64,000 nt of DNA from Miscanthus floridulus (GCF_019320115.1 NC_089581.1:92998802-93062801), one strand, 5' to 3'; positions 47,723 to 63,169 are shown, numbered from the stretch's first letter. Made by a program: numbers and translations. Notes: generated from the sequence alone by a model not told the origin.

Positions 47723-48055
47723 GTCTACTAGCGCTTGCCGCATTAGAGCACTAATATATTATTTGTATGGAGTTAAATGAAAATACTTTTTATACCAAAG
47801 TTGTAGCTCTCAATAAGATCTACAACTTTGTAGTTTTGAGTTTTTTCATTTGAGGACGTTAAGATGCTCAAAAAAATAATATAAAATTTCGGCGTCTCCC
47901 GAAAATAGAAAACCACTTTTGAAACCAGCCGAGGACCAAATTTGTCCGGTTTTGATAGTTGGAGGGTGTTTCTTAACCGGTTTCATAGTTGAAGGTTGAA
48001 AATCGAACTTCGGCGCGAGTTGAGGGTTGAAAAGTGTACTTTACCCAAAAATCTA

Positions 48056-50080
48056 TCTCTTATTAATTAGCATTCCAACCGTCAATAAATCAATCTTGCA
48101 CTCATATTCTAATTGGACAAAACAATGTAGACTCAGAACATAAGCATTTACCAGGGGCGTTGCACACACCGAGAGAATAATTCTTTATATATCTAGGAAA
48201 AAAAGTAAAAAGAAGATCGAATGTATTTGGAAAAAAAAAAGAAGGATCACCTCTAAACCAAAAAGCAGTATCTTTGGCACGTATGCCTCCTCACCTCTGT
48301 ATTTGGAGAGTCGGAGCTAGAAGGTGACTCACACAGTGCGGTTGACAGAGCTGCCATCTGTGCTGATGACTTAGGGCTCCACCTCCGCATCATCAAGGTC
48401 CAGCAGCACATTGGCATTATCAGCACTACTATCTTCGTGAACGTGATCATACTGACCACAACATCACATTGGCATTATCTGAAAGTATCTCCAATCACAA
48501 AAGGACAAGATCAAATATTTTTGTCAGGCAACATTAAGAGAAATATATTAACCTCACCGTTCATCTTTACTACCATGTAAAAGCATACTCTCAGAAATCT
48601 CTACCACAATATTTCAAGACAATCAAATCTAAAGAAAATCTGATAATCGAAATATAACTTTGAATTTTCCATCTTTGAATAACACTGCATACAGTGTCAT
48701 GAACAATATCCCTCAAAAATTTGAATCATGAAGAGTTTGCTTTAGTGGATATCACGATTGAACTGCTCAAGGTTTTTAATAGATAAAAAACATATACCAA
48801 AAAAAGAAGCCACACATAGCAAGGTAGAAACATTCAGATCTGAACTTCTACTTACCTACACATAAATCATTAGATATGGCAAAACAACCAAAAGGCAATG
48901 CACTTCTACTTACCTACACAAAAATCAAATGCAGGCAAGCATCTGACCCAATTCTAAATCACATACCTCCAAGATGTAGATAGGATTGGAACTCCTCTTC
49001 TCAGTGCAATATCATCGAACACCTATGTTGCATCCAAAAGCAAAACATGATTAATTTAAACATGACTGTCTGCAATTGCTACCTGCTCAAATTGGGTGGA
49101 ATGCTAGATCCAACGTACATCTAGAGAGGGAGGTAGAGAGTGGATCTCACAGCCAGAGATCGTGGAGGCCAGCGACGTTGGGGAACTCAGCCATGGAACC
49201 AGCCTCCTGCATCACAACCACTCCGCCGTGGAGCCCGTGCGCGCGGGTGCGCCGCCATAGCTGAAGGCACCCACCATTGGGGCCCGCTGCGCCGACGCGA
49301 CACCCGGCGGCGCTCGCCGTCACCCTGCCCATGCCGCACGTGGGGGGGGGGCGTGCGGGGGTTGAGGCGGATGAGTGCACCGCGCAGAGGGCCGATGACC
49401 GCCGACGACCGGTCGACCAGTACTGCGCCGTCACCCTGCTCGGTCAGGCTTGGCCGCATGGTCAGGAGAGAGAGAGAGAGAATGAGAGGAAGGGGAGGAG
49501 GCGCGAGCGCCGGGAGCGCCAGGGCGGCGGCGGCGTGGGGGCGAGCCAGCCGGCTGCCGCTGCGATGGGGCAGGAGGAGGGAGTCGCGCGATGCGATGGG
49601 ACAGGGAGGGGAGATGAGGAGTCGGCGTGCGGATCGGGCCTCGCGCTTCGCCCCCGATGTAGGGCAGACACACTAATCATGAGCCGTCGGATTTGGATGA
49701 GTAATGGGAGAGAATGGCTAAGAGATAATCTGGTGCATCCGTTTTGATGGTGTTATATTTTCTGGATGCATTTATAGGTGTGGATGTAGCAAAGATTATG
49801 ACGGTGGAGCAAGCATTTGTTGTGTGGCTGTAGATTTATTCTAATTGATGTATTATTATAGGGTGGGGTAGATTAAGGAGTATCCATGCTCCTATTCCGT
49901 TGCATTCGATGAACAAAGGGGGAAAATCCATTATAACATCATACATGGGCTAAATTGTGACACCAAAGTACTAGAAGTAGAAGAGACAACCGATCGGATT
50001 CCGATCCGAGAGAATCGGCCAAGCCTGGCTAGTGGCACCGCGACTGCTCGCCAGTAGTCGCGCTCCTCCCGCGGCGCGCC
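48056..50080. other. Intergenic region upstream of MIPS; no gene assigned
   Basis: The left half is AT-rich. A possible minus-strand exon of 56 nt (49022-48967, ATAG|...|GTATGT, reading VFDDIALRRGVPILSTSW) and a short ORF near 48253-48459 are seen, but neither matches a family I know. A GC-rich block at 49140-49680 has a GA-repeat and long shadow frames on both strands. It may be a decayed first exon or a CpG-rich transposon piece. Confidence 0.3.
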
Positions 50081-50088
50081 CCACGTGG
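50081..50088 (+). promoter_or_regulatory. G-box/ABRE-like element CCACGTGG upstream of MIPS
   Basis: A perfect palindromic CACGTG core lies 15 bp before the TATA box. Such sites bind bZIP and bHLH factors. MIPS genes in several plants respond to abscisic acid, so a role is plausible but not shown. Confidence 0.5.
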
Positions 50089-50102
50089 ACGCTGCACGCA
50101 GC

Positions 50103-50110
50103 TATATATA
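50103..50110 (+). promoter_or_regulatory. TATA box of MIPS
   Basis: The TATATATA run lies about 140 bp before the predicted ATG. It places a transcription start near 50135 and gives a leader of about 115 nt, with a (GA)n run at 50206-50220. Confidence 0.65.
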
Positions 50111-50249
50111 ATGGCCTTACCCTTGGAACCTGTTGGATCCCTGCATATCTTTTAGCGATTCTCGAGAGTGAGGCGGCGATTGCTGCGTTCCGTTGGTGTT
50201 TGCGTGAGAGAGAGAGAGAACCCAACCAAGATCGCGAGGAGATCGGAGG

Positions 50250-54382
<4,133 letters not shown>

Positions 54383-55366
54383 AGAGTTTCACATCCCCTA
54401 ATGACCACAAGATAGGATGGATGCAAAGGAGGGATCAAGCGAAGGTGTGGGAATAATCTGCCTCCTCTGAGCCCAATGAAGAAATAACAGGAGGCCACAG
54501 GAAGGAAAAGTGTAAGGAGGAAGATCAAGCATGGATGATGCCACATAGATTCTCTTGGAAGGCTATATGTTCTTTCTTTTTTAGATTTAGATTTGACTCA
54601 TTTTTGGCACTCATGAGCTAGATTGTGTACTTGCTATCCACTGTATGCAGCATGAAACCTTTGTTTATTTGTTTTGTGATAGAGCTTATAGAAGTATCTA
54701 GCCTAATTTTTTAAACTCTTAGTTGATTAATATTTTTAATTGATGGTTGACGAACACATTTGATATGTAGTAGATGATAGAGATATCAATGGGGCTTGAT
54801 TCCTAACGGAGAATTCCCAATGGAGGCAGGGCCAATTTTTCGCCATGGGTATTCAAACACATGGATGGTTCACTATCCTCGGTCCTAAATCCCCAGTGTC
54901 TCCGTCCCATTTTTCATATACGCATTATGGTGTGTTCGTTGTGTAATATACTAGTCTATATTTGTGTTGTGTGTCAAATCATCAATTACACCTTATGCTA
55001 AAAAAAGTAAAACTTACTTTTATATTAAATTCAAATTGTGATCTATATTCTGTGATGTATCGATATGAGGACGAGAATCCTACAGGAATTATTTTCGGTG
55101 TTGGAATATGGATGGGGACGACATCTCTACTGCAAATTTCAGTGGGAACAGAGACATTGAATTTTTCTTCCTGCTTGGACAGAGATGGGAGCCATTCCCC
55201 AACATTGATGAATTCCCTATCGGCATCGTCTCTTAGAAGTTAGAACCTTCCTCCCAGAACCAAGAAAGGCTCGCTGTCAAAAATTGTAATAGAAAAATAG
55301 GTCAGACAGAGAGACAGCCGCGTACCAAACAGGCAAAAGTATGGAACTTCGGAAGAAAGTGCAGAT
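54383..55366. other. MIPS 3' UTR and downstream intergenic sequence
   Basis: The 3' UTR probably extends to about 54700, with T-rich and TTTGTTTATTTG-like sequence near 54660. From about 54775 to 55240 an AT-rich block has CCATTCCCCA-type words at both sides and may be a small unclassified transposon remnant. No gene is seen. Confidence 0.4.
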
Positions 55367-55371
55367 CTGTA

Positions 55372-55787
55372 TGATAGGATTACGGATCCTACGGCGTAGA
55401 TCACGGAGTCTGTAGGGGTGAGAGGGAGGTGGAGCAGGCTGGGAACCTCGCTGCCGGCGGCTGGACGCCGTGGTGGAGGATGGGCGGCTGCGGCTGTAGC
55501 CCTAACCCTCGTGTAGCTACAGTAACGGCGACACTGTTCACGCGTGAACAGTAGAGGCGGCTAGGGTTAGGAACTCCCGGCTCCCAGGGGAAGCCGGAAA
55601 CAATAGATTGTTTCTGCTTAATTATCCAAATGTCTTACAAGCCATATATATAGCTCTCACAAATAAGTGATATATCTAATAAATAGGCTAAATAATAGAT
55701 AATATGGGCTGTTAGCCCCCTAATACCGGCGCACAAGCTCAGCCACTAATGGGCCTCCGCCTAGTATATGTGACGCCGGTCATAACA
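55372..55787 (-). repeat. E 3' LTR (416 bp)
   Basis: It starts TGATAGGATTACGG and ends CGGTCATAACA. It contains a CACGCGTGAACAG block and a TATATATAGC promoter box at about 55648-55655. Confidence 0.95.
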
Positions 55788-57337
55788 TCTCTCCCCGCCT
55801 GCGCAAACAGCTCGTCCTCGAGCTGGAAGTCGGGGAAGTGGTCGCGGAACTCGTCGAGGGTTTCCCACGTAGCGTCGTCTGCAGGGAGGCCATGCCACTG
55901 GATCAACACCTGCCACACACCACGGCGCTGAAGCGCACGGAGAGCCCGCGCCGGAGCAGGAAGCAGCCGGCCATCCATGGCCGGAGGGAGACTGGTCGGG
56001 GTCGCTGGAGGGTCGCCGCGGTGAGGCTTCAGGAGACCAACATGGAAGACGTCGTGGATGCGGGCGTTCTCAGGCAGCTGGAGGCAGTACGCGACACGGC
56101 CAATGCATTCTAGCACCTAGAACGGACCAGCATAGTGAGGACCCAACTTGCGCTTAGCCCGCGGGTCGAGGGACTGTGCGGTGCGGTGGAGGAGGCGCAG
56201 CCACACCCAATCGCCCACCTGGAACTCCACATCGCGATGGCCGGCGTCGTAGTACTTTTTGGACAGCTGCTGCGCCTGTAGGAGTCGTTGGCGCACCTCT
56301 GCCAGCAGCTCATCACGGTCGCGGAGAAGGCTATCGACGGCGTCGGTCCTCGCCGACCCCTGCCTGTATGGCAGAATAGGCGGAGGAGGGCGGCCGTAGA
56401 CCACCTCAAAGGGAGTCATCCGAAGGGCCGTGTGGAAGGAGGTATTGTAGCAATACTCCGCCCACGACAGCCAGTCCACCCACGCCCTTGGCCGGTCACC
56501 TGTAACACAACGGAGATACATGGCAATCACCTTGTTGACCACCTCCGACTGGCCGTCGGTCTGAGGATGAAAGGCGGTGCTCATGCGAAGCTTGACGCCC
56601 GCCATCTGGAAGAGATCCCGCCAGACATGGCCAGTGAACACGGGGTCCCGATCACTGACGATCGACGAAGGGAATCCGTGGAGCCGGACGACGTTGTCGA
56701 AGAAGGCGCGAGCGACGGAGGTAGCCGTGTAGGGGTGCCCAAGCGCAATAAAATGCGCGTACTTGGAGAAGCGGTCGATGACGGTGAGGATGACGGATTT
56801 CCCGCCAACCTTGGGCAGCCCTTCAATGAAATCCATGGAGATGTCGGCCCAGACTTGGTCAGGCACCTCCAGCGGCTGGAGCAGCCCGGCCGGCTGGAAT
56901 GCCTTCGTCTTGTTGCGCTGGCACGTCGCGCAAGTGCGCACCCAGTACTGGACTAGGGAGCGATCCCCTGGGATGTAGAAGTCGGCGCGGAGGCGGTGGA
57001 GAGTCTTCTGTACACCCTCATGTCCAGCCGCATGGGCCAGCTGCAGGACTTGGTGGCGCAGGTCACCGATGTCGGGTACGAAGATACGTCGGCCATGCAG
57101 CAGCAACCCGGCGTCCGCGCGCCATGGCGCCGCCAAGTCGCCCGCGTGTAGGCGATGCAGCAGCTGCTGCGCGTCCGGGGCGTTGGCTGTAGCGCTGCGG
57201 ACCGCATCCAGGAAGGCGAAGGACGGCCCAGAGATGGCCCTGGCCGCGCCCGTGCCTGCTGCAGCGTCCACAGCCTCGGCGTCACGCCGGGACAGTGCGT
57301 CGGCCACGGTGTTGAGGTGGCCCGGGCGATATTCCAC
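55739..57337 (-). pseudogene. pol: E integrase and chromodomain
   Basis: ORF 57337-56117 (406 codons) runs from the RNase H tail (MEYRPGHLNTVADALSRR) through the zinc finger (HAAGHEGVQKTLHRL...CATCQRNK), the core (DISMDFIEGLPKVGGKS, SSIVSDRDPVFTG, FHPQTDGQSEVVNK) and the C-terminal GPHYAGPF. A TAG at 56117-56119 separates it from 56116-55739 ([20 protein letters not shown]), which ends in a chromodomain-like [20 protein letters not shown]. Chromodomains direct insertion by reading chromatin marks. The end of the last frame overlaps the LTR. Confidence 0.92.
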
Positions 57338-57370
57338 CGCGAAGTCAAAGCCGAAAAGCTTGCTGAGCCA

Positions 57371-58490
57371 CTAATGCTGGGGAACTGTGGACAAGCGCTG
57401 GTCAAGCAAAAATTTAAGACTGTAATGATCAGTACGGACCAAAAAGTGACGCCCCCACAAATACGGTCGCCAATGACGAACGGCTTGCACCAGCCCGATG
57501 AGTTCGCGCTCATAAGCCGCAAGCTTGAGATGGCGGACAGCGAAAGGCCGGCTGCAGTAGGCGAGGGGTCCAGCGCCCTGGTGAAGGACGGCACCAAACC
57601 CCACACCCGACGCGTCGCAATCCACGACGAAGAGCCTGTCGAAGTCAGGCATCTGCAGAACTGGCCCCGTAGTGAGGGCGGTCTTGAGTGCCTCAAACGC
57701 CGTGGTCGCGTCGTCGTCCCAAGCAAACGCGTCTCGCCGCAAGAGACGTGTCAGCGGGGCAGCGATGATGCCGAAATCCTTAATGAACTTCCTGTAGTAG
57801 CCTGCGAGGCCTAGGAAGCCTCGGAGACCGCGGGCGGAGCATGGGGTCGGCCACGCATGAACCGCCACGACCTTATCCGCGTCCATGGCCACTCCGTCCT
57901 TGGAGATAACATGGCCTAAATAAGCCACGGACGCAGCGCCGAAGGAGCACTTAGAGCGCTTGAGGTGGAGGTTGTGCGCTCGCAGGGCGTGGAGGACGAT
58001 GTTGACATGTTGCAGGTGTTCGCCCCAGGAGGAACTGTAGATCAGGATGTCATCAAAAAATACCAGCACAGACCTGCGCAAATACGGCCGGAGGACATCG
58101 TTCATCAACGCCTGAAAGGTAGCTGGAGCGTTGGAGAGACCGAACGGCATCACCAAGAACTCGTAGTGGCCATGGTGCGTGCGGAACGCCGTTTTAGCGA
58201 CGTCGTCGGGGTGCATGCGCACCTGGTGATAACCAGAGCGCAAATCCAGCTTGGTGAAGAAACGCGCACCATGGAGCTCATCAAGCAGCTCGTCCACCAC
58301 TGGAATCGGAAACTTGTCCTTGGCGGTCTTGGCATTGAGGGCACGATAGTCGATGCAGAAGCGCCAGGACTTGTCTTGTTTCCGCACCAAGAGAACGGGC
58401 GCGGAGAACGGCGAGGTGCTTGGTCGAATGATGCCTTGCGCGAGCATCTCCACACGCTGACGTTCCAGCTCGTCCTTCTGGAGCTAGGGG
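57371..58490 (-). pseudogene. pol: E reverse transcriptase and RNase H
   Basis: The 360-codon frame 58453-57371 includes VLLVRKQDKSWRFCIDYRAL, FFTKLDLRSGYHQVRMHP, FGLSNAPATFQALMN and the catalytic VFFDDILIYSSSW, then the RNase H (RLFVVDCDASGVGFGAVLHQ, ELIGLVQAVRHWRPYLWG, VRTDHYSLKFLLDQ). The catalytic FFDD is a normal variant. TAGs at 58484-58486 (upstream, in the same frame) and 57371-57373 (before the integrase part) interrupt the polyprotein. Confidence 0.93.
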
Positions 58491-58714
58491 TAGCGGTAAG
58501 GGCGCACCGCCACCGGCGCGGTACCGGGCAGTAGGTGAATGCGGTGGTCGTAGGGGCACACCGGAGGGAGCCCGCGGGGCTCGTCGAAGATGGCACTGTG
58601 CTGCTGAAGGAGGCTGTCCAGCAGGGGCAGCGCTGGGTCGGCGGTGACCGCGGCTGTGGCCGAGCGCTGCTGGTCGGTAGGCGTTGCCGAGCCACCCACA
58701 CCTTGCCAAGTGAC

Positions 58715-60524
58715 TCACCGACCGTCGCGCCAGAACGCCATGGTGAGGGCGGTGCAGTCCCACAAGATGGGTCCCAGCGTCCGAAGGAAGTCGAAACCGA
58801 GGATGAAGTCGAACCCGCCGAGGTCTAGACCAACGCACGTAATGATGAAGTCCTCGTCAGCGATGCGGATGGGGACAGCGCGAGCGATCCCCTCGCAGGC
58901 TAGGCGGTCACCATTAGCGACCGTGACGCGAAGATCCTCGCCACCGGATGGAGAGAGCCCCAGACGGCGCATGGCAGCACCCTGGAGGAAGTTGTGCGTG
59001 GACCCGGTGTCGAGGAGGGCGAGGAAGCGCTCTCCCTTGATGGTGACTGGCACGAGCATGGAGTTTGCCGACCTGATCCCTGCAACAGCATGAAGAGAGA
59101 CGACGAAAGCATTAGCCCCAGCGAGCTCCGGGGCCGCCGGTTCCTCCAAGTGGACGGCAGCCACAGCAGCGTCATCAGCCGCGATGTCGTCGATGAAGTC
59201 GTCGCACTCCACGTAGAACAGGCGCTGGCAGACGTGGCTACGAACATAAGGCTCGTCACAATTAAAACAGAGCCCTTGTCGGCGGCGCTCAGCCATCTCC
59301 GCCGGGGTGAGGCGGCGGAACGGACGCGCAGCAGGTGCGTTGGCCGCTGCTGGGCCGACTGCTGGAGGGGGCAGCGCGCCCCCCGGGACTGGAGCCACGC
59401 CCGGCGCGCGAGGGAGGGGCGGTAGCCCCTGGCGTTGAGGAGGACGGTTGCCCCGCTGAGGGGCAGGGGGCGCTGGAACGGCCACGCATCGCTCGAACGC
59501 CCGAGCCAAGTACATGGCAGATTGTAGGTCCCGCGGCGTGCGCATCTCCACATGCACTTTGATCTGGTCCGGGAGCCCCCCCACGTACGTAACTCCACCT
59601 TTTGTCGAGGGGAGAGGTCACGGGCATGGCACAGGACGGCGTTGTAGCGCTCGGAGTAGTCTTGCACGGTGGAGAGGAACGGCAGACGTGCCAACTCGGC
59701 CAAGCGAGTGCCCTGTACAGCCGACCCAAAGCGGAGGGAGCAGAGTTCCCGGAAGCGCTCCCAGTGCGGCATGCCCTCGTCTTGTTCCAGGGCATAGTAC
59801 CATGTCTGTGCAGCGCCCTTCATGTGATAGGACGTGAGCCAGGTGCGCTGTGAAGCCATCGTCTGCTGTCCTCGGAAGAATTGCTCACATTGGTTCAACC
59901 AATTGAGCGGGTCGACGGAGCCGTCATACATGGGGAACTCGAGTTTGTAGAACTTGGGAGCAGCCTGGGCGCCGAAGATTGCGGACTGATCCGCTGCTGT
60001 GGGTGCCCCGGGGAGGGAGGCGTCGACCCCCTGGAGAGGACCTGCGGCACTGCTGATGACGGCGCGGGCGCGACGGCTGCTTGGGTGACGGTAGTGGCGA
60101 AGACCGGAGGAGCGGCCGAGCCCATCGCCCATGATGGAATCGGGGACGGCGAGGCCGGCCAGCGAAGAAGATTGAGCGGCACCCCTGGGCCTGAGACCGG
60201 CATCCCGTAAGGGAAACTCGAGGGCGGAAGCAGCGGCTGGGAGGTCACAGCGGTAACCCCCGTGGACAGCGGCGGCGTCGAGAACGGCGGTGGGGAGGGC
60301 TGCTGGACGAGTCCCGCCCACGCCGCCTGCATGGACGCGATGTTGCGGTTGATGTCGATGATCGCAGACGCCAAGGACTCGAGCGTGAGCGGCGCAGCAG
60401 ACAGCGACGAGCCTTCCGAGACCTCGGAGGCCGCAGATTGGAGTGGCGCGGTGGAGGTAGATGGTGGTGGTGGGAAGGAGGTCGGCTGAGATTGCAACAT
60501 CGTTCCTGAGCAGTCTGATACCAT
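58715..60524 (-). pseudogene. gag: E Gag and protease, two frame changes
   Basis: The N-terminus (from 60524) is Pro/Ser/Ala-rich. A frame change near 60000 leads to the Gag core in ORF 60321-58900 (FYKLEFPMYDGSVDPLNWLN, MKGAAQTWYYALEQDEGMPH, LPFLSTVQDYSERYNAVLCH). A second change near 59580, in a run of G residues, leads to ORF 59584-58715: GGLPDQIKVHVEM, a knuckle CFNCDEPYVRSHVC, and the protease with ERFLALLDTGSTHNFLQG (DTG triplet) and ILGFDFLRTLGPI. Both breaks look like short indels in GC-rich DNA. Confidence 0.88.
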
Positions 60525-60526
60525 GC

Positions 60527-60942
60527 TGATAGAATTACGGATCCTACCGCGTAGATCACGGAGTCTGTAGGGGTGAGAGGGAGGTGGAGCAGGCTGGGAA
60601 CCTCGTTGCCGGCGGCTAGACGCCGTGGTGGAGGATGGGCGGCTGCGGCTGTAGCCCTAACCCTCGCGTAGCTACAGTAACGGCGGCACTATTCACGCGT
60701 GAACAGTAGAGGCGGCTAGGGTTAGGAACTCCCGGCTCCCAGGGGAAGCCGGAAACAATAGATTGTTTCTGCTTAATTATCCAAATGTCTTACAAGCCAT
60801 ATATATAGCTCTCACAAATAAGTGATATATCTAATAAATAGGCTAAATAATAGATAATATGGGCTGTTAGCCCCCTAATGCCGGCGCACAAGCTCAGCCA
60901 CTAATGGGCCTCCGCCTGGTATATGTGACGCCGGTCATAACA
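60527..60942 (-). repeat. E 5' LTR (416 bp)
   Basis: It starts TGATAGAATTACGG and ends CGGTCATAACA. Eight of the nine differences from the left LTR are transitions. It abuts the CTGTA duplication at 60943. Confidence 0.95.
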
Positions 60943-60947
60943 CTGTA

Positions 60948-61277
60948 TCTATTGTAGGGCCAGCATGGCAGCATCCGTACCAGACATGGCTCACGAGTTC
61001 GCCTACAATTACAGGTCATGCCCTTGGTCAGTTGATGATCCACCTTTGCTTATAAGCTCGCAGGGCAAACTGATACGAATGCTGAAAGCAGAAGGGGATG
61101 GTAAATACAGTTGCCAAAACTACGGTATATTAACCTTTTTAACTTTGCAAGTTACAATCAGTATTGCTTATGAATGTTCAGTTCCTATCGACAGGCTCAT
61201 GCATACATGCCATTGGTACACTGGCAAGGGCAACATCTAAATGCCCTATATTTTCAAAGCGAAACCAAAAATAAAAA
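60948..61277. other. Host sequence between E and the Pack-MULE; no gene assigned
   Basis: A plus-strand frame (60965-61240, MAASVPDMAHEFAYN...) is present but matches no family I recognise. A 20-bp word beginning GTACACTGGCAAGGG at 61216-61235 recurs at 62904-62923 beyond the Pack-MULE. Confidence 0.3.
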
Positions 61278-62884
61278 GGGTAAAGTTCACTTTAGGACCT
61301 CCAACTATCACAGAAGTATGGATTTCAACCTCCAACTTCAAAACCGGATAACATTGGCCCTCCAACTCTCGAAAAAGTTCACTTTAGGACCCTGGCCGGT
61401 TTCCCTGGCGGTTTTGCATGGCACTGTAGCAGTGCTGACGTCAGCGATGACGTCAGCACTTCTTTTTAATTTGCAAAATTGATATCTTTTTATTCGGAGC
61501 TTCAAATATAGCAAATAATATATCAATTTTGATCGTCTCGACAAGCTCTTTGCAATGGTGTACTCCGTTTTGTTGTTTGAGATAATTTTATTTCATGAAA
61601 AAAATAAATATTTCTACAAAACAAGTTAGAATAACAGAACTCGTGGAATTTGTTAGATAAATAATATTTTTATTATTATGTAACACGAAATGTTGTCTTT
61701 TTAGGTTCATTTGACCATAGAATATATAAGTTTGACCATTTTTGAAATGCAATAATTCAAAACTTGTTTTGTAGAAATATTTCTGCTTCGTGTCCGCCCG
61801 GTCCGCAAATATTTCTGCAATAATTCAAAATATTTCTGCAATAATTCAACAAGGGCGCCGTGTCCGTCCGGTTCTGGCTGCACAACACGAGCTTCTGCTT
61901 CGTGTGCTGCCACCTCGCGTCGGGCGGGCGCGAGGGCAACGAGGCGCACCGCAATGCCGACGCCACGGAGATCCTCGCCCGGACGACCTTCCCGCGGGGG
62001 CACGCGCTCAACTTACCGATGCCGCACAAGATTCTAGACCACGAGTAAGCCACTCACTATTGCTGCTACCTGCTCCCTCAATTCAATCTAGCTATCCACT
62101 GCCACTTCATGCGGTCATACTCATGCCATGCCAGCCAGGAAACAGATACGTACAGGTCAGCCGAATGGTCGTCCAGTTCCTGTGTGCTGCAATAGTAGCC
62201 GTAGGAAAGAAAAAAGGACAGGTGTACACGAATCGTATACTGTATCGGATTTGGGTACAAGATAAATATAATACTACTACTACCACTAGCTACTTAATTT
62301 TACCACAAAAACAGAAAAAAACTACACTAGGAGCAGTAAACATATCGTTTAATCGTGTCATATGTTGACAGTTAGTTAACCGCAGCTAGGGAAGGTTAAT
62401 TCAAAAATATCTAAGCGATCGTGGCAGGTCTGATTGACCGTCCAACTCCCTGTTTTATATACTGACTACGTTGGTGTTGTACATATACAAATATACAAAG
62501 TATATAAAATACTTGCATACGTCAGCTTAATTGCATAACTTGTTTTGTAGAAATATTTATTTTTTCATGAAATAAAATTATCTCAAACAACAAAACGGAG
62601 TACACCATTGCAAAGAGCTCGTCGAGACGATCAAAATTGATATATTATTTGCTATATTTGGAGCTCCGAATAAAAAGATATCAATTTTGCAAATTAAAAA
62701 GGAGTGCTGACGTCATCGCTGACGTCAGCACTGCTACAGTGCCATGCAAAACCGCCTGGGAACCAGCCAGGGTCCTAAAGTAAACTTTTTCGAGAGTTAA
62801 AGGGCCAATGTTATCCGGTTTTAAAGTTGGAGGTTGAAATCCATACTTCTACAATAGTTGGAGGTCCTAAAGTGAACTTTACCC
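61278..62884 (+). mobile_element. Pack-MULE carrying an inositol 5-phosphatase exon
   Basis: The 1607-bp element has long terminal inverted repeats of about 350 bp (61278-61627 and 62537-62884), starting GGGTAAAGTTCACTTTAGG. It is flanked by a perfect 9-bp duplication AAATAAAAA (61269-61277 and 62885-62893), the size made by Mutator transposases. It has no transposase gene. Its centre holds GC-rich host gene sequence at 61848-62044. Its termini resemble those of the foldback element at 32273, so both may use the same transposase. Confidence 0.9.
61848..62044 (+). pseudogene. Captured exon of type I inositol polyphosphate 5-phosphatase
   Basis: The frame reads [38 protein letters not shown], then [13 protein letters not shown] and KILDH. 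This is the part of the plant 5PTase catalytic domain with the conserved (G)NKG-x-V-S and CHLASG motifs; in full-length enzymes it removes the 5-phosphate from inositol phosphates or phosphoinositides. The exon end with its donor (CACGA|GTAAGC at 62044/62045) is kept, so genomic DNA, not cDNA, was captured. The catalytic GDLNYR segment of the next exon is absent. No start codon lies directly upstream. Confidence 0.85.
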
Positions 62885-62893
62885 AAATAAAAA

Positions 62894-63169
62894 TGCTGCG
62901 CCAGTACACTGGCAAGGGCAACAGGAAGGAGCTTCGCTACAATGCTGTTGTCAAATGGCTATTGGCCCGCCTATTGATCATCGAGCACGGTGTATGATGT
63001 TCATGCATAGGCCCTGAACGTTCCAGAAATCACCACATAGCTACACTTCTTGCAGTATAGGATACTGATGGGGCAACCCGCTTGGCCGCTTGGTGTTGAG
63101 CCTCCACAAAACATGAGCTTCTTCTCTGCATGCAGTCATCTTATCTTATCTTATACTATAACTCAAATT
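62894..63169. other. 3' flank of the PP2C gene; no further gene seen
   Basis: A short plus-strand frame (QYTGKGNRKELRYNAVVKW) ends near 62995 and is not recognised. The rest is probably PP2C 3' UTR, read on the minus strand. Confidence 0.35.

Larger units (their letters stand above)
32273..48046. mobile_element. Foldback Mutator-like element (about 1.03 kb), split by element D
   Basis: The ends are GGGTAAAGTACACTTT and its reverse complement. A perfect 9-bp duplication AAAAATCTA flanks it (32264-32272 and 48047-48055), as for Mutator-like elements. The element's own sequence is 32273-32982 plus 47728-48046. The two arms are complementary almost to the centre near 32790, so the whole element is one long hairpin of about 510-bp arms. 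It encodes no transposase. Its terminal sequence is related to the Pack-MULE at 61278. Confidence 0.85.
55372..60942 (-). mobile_element. E: Reina-like Ty3-gypsy chromovirus
   Basis: A perfect 5-bp duplication CTGTA (55367-55371 and 60943-60947) bounds the element. LTRs are short (416 bp each: 55372-55787 and 60527-60942) and differ at 9 positions by my count. The PBS GCATGGTATCAGAC (initiator tRNA-Met type) is next to the right LTR and a PPT GGCGGGGAGAGA next to the left LTR. The single gag-pol reading direction ends in a chromodomain-like C-terminus. Size (5.57 kb) and LTR length fit the Reina clade. Three in-frame TAGs and two frame changes disable it, but overall it is young and nearly complete. 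Confidence 0.93.

Noticed and set aside
49140..49747. Overlapping long frames on both strands, 80-180 codons
   Set aside because: The region is very GC-rich and all frames are open by composition. None shows a known domain.
54775..55240. Possible small inverted-repeat transposon downstream of MIPS
   Set aside because: CCATTCCCCA-like words on both sides are suggestive, but no clean inverted ends or target duplication could be placed.
58150..59795. Extra frames of 168-185 codons in E
   Set aside because: They are shifted readings of the same GC-rich pol and gag sequence. The frames with RT, PR and Gag motifs explain the region.
60965..61240. Plus-strand frame MAASVPDMAHEF..., and HWYTGKGN resembling a tubulin phrase
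   Set aside because: The similarity is limited to a few residues, and neighbouring sequence does not continue as tubulin or any family I know.
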